In this document: positions 59,101 through 64,000 of the stretch, one piece after another | Layout of the letters: each line of letters begins with the position of its first letter | Numbering within the stretch: the first letter of the stretch is position 1 | NCBI GenBank assembly: GCA_007644065.1 | Contig: VJWN01000007.1 | Span: 2,882,167 to 2,946,166 of the forward strand | Direction of reading: 5' to 3' | Length of the DNA stretch: 64,000 bases | DNA from: Margaritispora aquatica | Taxonomy: Eukaryota; Ascomycota; Leotiomycetes; Helotiales; Discinellaceae | Notes under the pieces: generated by a model | The model's database searches: none | What the model saw: the letters and a program-made list of their open reading frames with translations, nothing else | Told to the model about the DNA's origin: nothing | Position numbers and translations under genes: made by a program

Positions 59101-61420
59101 GTTCCAAAATTAGCAAGAAGTGTATTGCTATCGTTGTCCATCTGTCTTTCCGGCTTCTGACTCGAAGAAGCTTGCCGAACAGACTTCGTGCTTGAGAAAA
59201 GCACTAAGTCTGCTTGTTGGAGGGTTCCAAGAACTATGGTCCATGCCGAGTCTAGGGTTGGACCGAGAGCAATGCCTAGGTTCAGAAGAGCACGTAGACA
59301 CAAAAGATTACGAGTATTGAGGGATGGTAGAACCGTTTCAGCGACAGATCCTCGTCGGTCTGATAATGACGAACCACTAACCAAGCTGTCGACACTAAGA
59401 AGTCCTTTGGCGTTCATGAACATACTGGTCTTCTCTTTGGTAGGAGTTGGAGGCGGCGGTGGGGACTGCGGTCCATTTGCAGCCAGTATATGAGGAGGCA
59501 CAGCTGCCTTGCCAAGTGTTGTTAGAAATGCATTTCTTGGAGTGGACAATCGCAGAAGTCCCGCTACATGTGTAAATTTTTGGAACGACCGTACTAATCC
59601 ATGATAATACTCTGTGTCCAGAGCGGCATAAAGGAAAGTTGAACATGTTGCAAGTATAGCGGGCCAGCATTCATCAACAATTCCAGCGCAAATCTTCACC
59701 TCATTGAATAATGGATGATCTTCAAGTGACAGCGGATTCACAGGGACAGGATTTTTCTTGACTGAATTTCGCCTTTCCAGCTTGGGGGTGCCAGGCGTAG
59801 TCTCGGATGTTGCGGTTTCTGAGTCAGTCTGACGAATCTTCCTTCGGGATCTTTCAGGTACTGTGAGTGGTAGTATGAATTTTGCAAGTCCTTCCGAGAA
59901 GCCACTTATACATGCTAGTACAAGACCGTATATATAGGACTCCGGAATCGAAGGAGGCTCTGACTTGTCTAGCTGATCGATACATGGAACTCGCATTGTG
60001 CTCCACTGCGTACTAACCCCAGCTGCAGGCTCACTGGATCCAACTGAGCTGCTGATAATACCAGCAACACCGCTAGCTTCTAGCATGGCTTGATCAGTAC
60101 CAGCAGCCATGGAGCCAGCAATAGGTATCGAAGACTGAGCCCCTAAACCGATGACCGTAGGTTTCTCGGTACTCAATCTGACGAAAGCAGCAACTAAATC
60201 TCGCAAAATAGATTTCCTTCCCTCTTGAGCGTCATACATGGCAAAGATGCGTCGGATAAGTGCAGCATCGGCAAAAATGCCCCTCAGTGCCTCCATACAT
60301 AGAGATCGTTTCCATAGTGCTGTGTCATGATCAAGAAGGTGGGTTAGGAGACCAAGAGCCATCTCTCCCTGAGATGCAAGAATACTCAGATGATTTCTCA
60401 GCAATGTGTATAAAACACGAGCGACTCTCACTGTCACCGCAAAATTCAGCTTGGCTGACAGGGCGCTGATAATGAATGGCATGACCCGAGTTCGCAAGAT
60501 AGTTGCTTGCTCAGGATGAGTCAAAAATATATGGGCATGGTTAGTGAGTACAGACTCGATCAGCTCGAGCCCAAATGTTTGCGGAATGCCACTAGATCTC
60601 AGGAATTGCGGCTTTTGTGACTCGGTCAAAAGACAAAGATCATTGAAGACTTTGTAAGCGTCTAGAGCAGCTGCTCTGAGCTGTATCGTTCCATCCTCAA
60701 TGGGTGCCTCCCCAATAGTTGGCACCTGGAGAGCGATTTCTAACAATAAATTCAACAAATATTCCTTCAAGTTTGCACAACAACTTACTGTCTTCATCCA
60801 CTACTTTGTCGAAAACAGACACCACCAACTGCTGCAAAGTCGCCGCCGCTGTATTGTTCACAATGCCATTTTTGCTCGACTGCAAGATTGTGCAAATATT
60901 TAACGCAGCAGCTAAAAAATCCCCCTTCAAATCATCGGCGTAATTCTGCAACAACGAAGGCAATGCTTGCAAAATCTTCAGTTGGACATCAAGTCCAGCA
61001 GGAGTGGCTTCCCGGAAAGCTTCCAGCACCTCTCTCAACCTCGACCTTGGGAGCGCTCGAGCAACAACAAGCCTCTGCAAGCACACAATAGCGATGCCGG
61101 TGAATTTGACATTCTTCGAGCCACAGGCTATCAGAAAAGGTGTGACAAAATTAGGCCGTTGCGTAAGATCTACTCATGTTAGTCTTCGGTGACCTCTAAG
61201 ACACTATGAGAGTCAAATACCAGCAGCTATCTGAGCCTCAGAAGTAACGCGTAGAGATTTGAGCTCCTCCAGTGACTTCTCCGCTGCCTTGAATATGTTA
61301 GCAAGGGTTATTCCTATAGGAGGCTGCGTCAGCTATTCTCACATTTCGCAATTCACTGTTTTTGCGCTTGCTCTCCTGAATCAGATTTCCCAGTTCCGAA
61401 GCCAAAATCTGAGCAGTCAT
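56118..61420 (-). CDS. mon2: MON2 homologue, large ARF-GEF-related trafficking protein (1681 aa)
   Basis: Six exons: 61343-61420, 61221-61287, 60789-61169, 58212-60739, 57947-58160 and 56118-57895. Introns are 49-55 nt, and the sum is exactly 1682 codons with the stop. The N-terminus is the DCB-like Mon2_N block (MTAQILASELGNLIQESKRK, FLIACGSKNVKFTGIAIVCL). Helical HEAT-like repeats fill the middle, with a Sec7-HDS-type segment (AALDAYKVFNDLCLLTESQ). The C-terminal block contains LELRNSAIQTLLRIFDAYGD. There is no Sec7 catalytic domain, as expected for MON2. It works at the late Golgi/endosome with Dopey and a flippase in retrieval traffic. Its start is 340 bp from that of divergent MMS2. Confidence 0.93.
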
Positions 61421-61760
61421 GTTACCGAGTTCTTTCCATCCTCTTCTCAAGGTTTGAGTTGAGTTTCACAGAGTTAGCTATGTAAAATGCAAGTGAGCGT
61501 AGAGGTGTCTCGAGGTGGCCTTTGAAGCGATGCTACATTCGCCGAGGTTCAGCCGATCTTACCGTCTTGGGAATCACAACCCCTCCATCAGCTGCATATT
61601 AACTTTCGTGACACAACAGCCCGACTTCGAAAGTCACACAGCGCGCAATACCAGATCTTGTGATCCCTTCTTTGAGATAAAACTAACGACTTGGCTCTCT
61701 GCCACTGTTTCTACCAAGCTCAACCTTCCTACCTTCACACCTTATACAATAGCCGACACG
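61421..61760. other. Divergent promoter region, MON2 / MMS2
   Basis: 340 bases shared by two conserved genes. No specific element identified. Confidence 0.55.
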
Positions 61761-62316
61761 ATGGGAGCAAAGGTACCTCGCAACTTTAGACTTTTGGAGG
61801 AGCTTGAGAAAGGCGAGAAGGGTCTCGGTGCTGGTGAGCACCATCTATGGCGTACCTATATATGCGCAGACTAAGTTGTGATACAGAAGCATGTTCTTAT
61901 GGTCTCGCAGAAGGCGATGATCTCCTTATGTCCAACTGGAACGGCACCATCTTAGGTCCTCCACACGTATGTCTCCTCTCGTTTACCCATTCACACCCTC
62001 TGCCATATATGAGATCGAAGCTAAGGCCTGGACTTTGCAGTCTGTCCACGAAAACCGCATCTACTCCCTCAAAATGCACTGCGGCGACCAGTACCCAGAC
62101 AAGCCACCCACCATCCAATTTATTTCTGAAGTCAACCTCCCATGCGTCAACCAGCGTAACGGCCTCGTAGACCCATCCAAGCTTCCTTGCCTGCAGAGCT
62201 GGAACCGCGATATGACCATGGAGACGGTCCTCATCGAGCTACGACGCTACATGGCCCATCCAGCACACAAGAAGCTGCCCCAGCCAGAGGAAGGCAAGAC
62301 CTACCCTCAGATATAA
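61761..62316 (+). CDS. mms2: Ubiquitin-conjugating enzyme variant MMS2/UEV1 (142 aa)
   Basis: Exons are 61761-61833, 61887-61966 and 62041-62316, with introns of 53 and 74 nt; the splice between LGPPH and SVHENRIYSL is family-typical. The sequence reads VPRNFRLLEELEKGEKG, SYGLAEGDDLLMSNWNGTIL, SLKMHCGDQYPDKPPTIQFI, LPCLQSWNRDMTMETVLIEL. The E2 fold is present but the catalytic Cys is replaced in the usual UEV manner. With Ubc13 it makes Lys63-linked ubiquitin chains in post-replication DNA repair. Full length for the family. Confidence 0.95.
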
Positions 62317-62851
62317 AGCGTGTTTCAGTAGGCAGGTAACAGGTGCACGAGTTGTCAGGCTTATAGGGGGCGGTAGCATTAGAGATTGAGATTTTTCAGG
62401 ATCTGTTCATGGATGGTAGATGCCGGATGGCTCTTTCTTTTGAGGGTTAGGATGCATCAGCGCGGCGAACAGGTTTTTAGTGAACTGCGGATATGATGTC
62501 TTTACATGAGCGATGAAGTTGCGTATGAACAAGAACGATTTTTGGAGCGAATATACATATTGTTTCGGGTTACGTTTATATGTGAGCCCCATGTGATATC
62601 TAAGGAATAGAAGCGAGTACAATACAAAATTGCGAATGAAAAAAGGCTACGTAGACTGATATTTAGATCAAAGATTTGTGCTTGAGCCAACCTTATAACT
62701 TGACACAATAACATGAGGCTTGGGATCAACATTCGTAGATGTGAACTCCACACATGAATGCAAATTGGTGTGTTCAGCAGGCCATACAAGGAAGTCCTAT
62801 TATAGAGACAAATAAGTATCAAGCTTCATTTGATCAGTCAACCAGTTCTAT
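62317..62851. other. Convergent intergenic region
   Basis: About 535 bases of 3' flank for MMS2 and the LYR-type gene. No gene seen. Confidence 0.5.
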
Positions 62852-64000
62852 TCAACGGCTTTCCTTCTGCAAGGCTCCGTTTGTGCTTTCCCCTCTCCCA
62901 GATGCCCTTTCCCTAGCAGCAAGCCTTTCCCTCTCCTCCTTTCTCACTCTCCTCTCTTCCTTCTTTGCTCTCCTCCTCTCCTCTCTCTCCACACTCCAAA
63001 GTTCCTTCTCCTGATCCATAACCTTCAGCATCTTCACACTCAACTCCTGTGCCCTATTAACATCCCTGCTCATCAACCTTTTCAATTCCTTCCTCCTCAA
63101 AGCACTCTGCAAATGCCACGGCGTCTCCCCGTCAAAAAACTCACTCCTCAAGATCTCCTTTCCCTCTCTATCCCACTTCTCCCTCGGAGCATCCATCCTC
63201 CTAAGCGCCTTCCCATCCACCCCTTCTTGGCCTCGAACCTCATCCATTCCAAACGGAAACCGCAGGTTATGCTCCCACGCCTCCTCATTCTCGCCCTCTG
63301 TTGTCTGATACTCGAGTTGATCCAGGTCATCGCGGCGCTTTTGCTTCGTCTGCAGTTTCTGTCGAAGCACTCGTGAGAGGAACGGCGACATGGGTTTCTT
63401 GAACCGCAGGAAGGGCAGGTAGTCAGCGTAGCTCAGCGATGGAACGTGTCGGACCCCACTGCTAAGTTTCTTGAGGGGTAGAGGACGGATTTCTAGCACT
63501 TTGGGTGCATTAGGGTACGGGGCAGGTGTGGGAGGACGGGGAGGCATAGGTTGTGCTATGGCCCGAGAGTGGGAAGAACGGGCGTGTAATTCGTGAAGGA
63601 TAGAGTGGATCTGCGTGATAGACGGCGAATGGCCTGCTGCCGCAGCTCGAAGGAACTCTTCTGCCTGTAGAGAGGACAATCAGATGATAGTTCGGTATGT
63701 GTGGATTAAGAGACCAACTGCATAGCCAACCTTCAACGCAGGCACAACCAGGTTTGGGCTGACATCATTCTTGCTTCTCTGGAAGCGCTTGCGTATGAAG
63801 TGCTTGATCGGATTCACATGTTTTGTGTATTCAATATCATCCGGTAAGGGGATCTTGGGACATTGAATAAGCAGGGCTTTGTATAGCGCTTTGCCTGTAG
63901 GTTACTTGTTAGTGATCGAGAACTTTCGACAAGGTGCTCTGGAAAACTATACAGGCTATACGATGCGCACCCGATTTGCGCGGGAGAAACTGGCCTGGGG
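62852..64000 (-). CDS. Complex1_LYR-type protein, 5' end beyond window
   Basis: Exons are 62852-63664, 63731-63894 and 63971-64000 onward, with introns of 66 and 76 nt. The N-terminal part has an LYR-like helix (KALYKALLIQCPKIPLPDD), then NPIKHFIRKRFQRSKNDVSP and LKAEEFLRAAAAG, as in the fungal Complex1_LYR family; the motif is LYK instead of LYR. A Pro-rich linker and a long, highly charged C-terminus follow (RREERRR-type Arg/Lys/Glu stretches). LYR proteins usually act in mitochondria as assembly factors binding acyl carrier protein. The long charged tail is an added feature. The first exon continues past the window edge. Confidence 0.75.

Noticed and set aside
1..64000. tRNA or rRNA genes
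   Set aside because: I looked for GGTTCGA-type B boxes with a matching A box and for a 5S-like sequence and found none convincing. A tRNAscan run would be decisive.

Overview
This is nuclear DNA of a filamentous ascomycete (Pezizomycotina). The genes are interrupted by short introns, mostly 45-130 nt, with GTATGT/GTAAGT-type donors, CTAAC/CTGAC branch sites and YAG ends. The gene set (CPC1-type bZIP, Clr5-TPR protein, HeLo-like and STAND-type N-terminal domains, PAQR/Izh receptor, DUF1772 protein) is typical of that group. Helotiales/Leotiomycetes is my impression only. Most genes had to be assembled from several frames. Exon joins below were checked for reading phase by hand.

Left part (0-23 kb): the end of a Zn2Cys6 regulator, a small secreted cysteine protein, a fragment of mitochondrial nad2 in the nucleus, a frameshifted STAND-type N-terminal domain gene, a G-patch splicing protein, a KIN1-type kinase, a medium-chain reductase, and the amino-acid starvation regulator CPC1. 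CPC1 has two upstream ORFs and a long stop-free leader. A 133-aa conserved-looking protein in three small exons follows. Intergenic spaces are long and rich in microsatellites.

Accessory block (24-32 kb): a Clr5-TPR protein, a HeLo-like/pseudokinase gene disabled by in-frame stops of RIP type, and a kinase carrying seven nearly identical WD40 repeats. All three types are linked in fungi to non-self recognition or fast-evolving repeat proteins. The spaces between them are AT-rich and look mutated.

Right part (33-64 kb): mainly conserved housekeeping genes. These are a PAQR/Izh receptor, a cysteine-rich metallothionein-like protein with a membrane protein close behind, a dynamin-family GTPase with an FG/GLEBS-like nucleoporin tail, a DUF1772 protein, a GT15 mannosyltransferase with a 1-nt frameshift, the histone chaperone HIR1, a mitochondrial-looking reductase, a U1-type zinc finger (WBP4-like) protein, a stomatin-like protein, MON2, the ubiquitin E2 variant MMS2, and an LYR-motif protein cut by the window end. 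WBP4/stomatin and MON2/MMS2 are divergent pairs that share short promoters.
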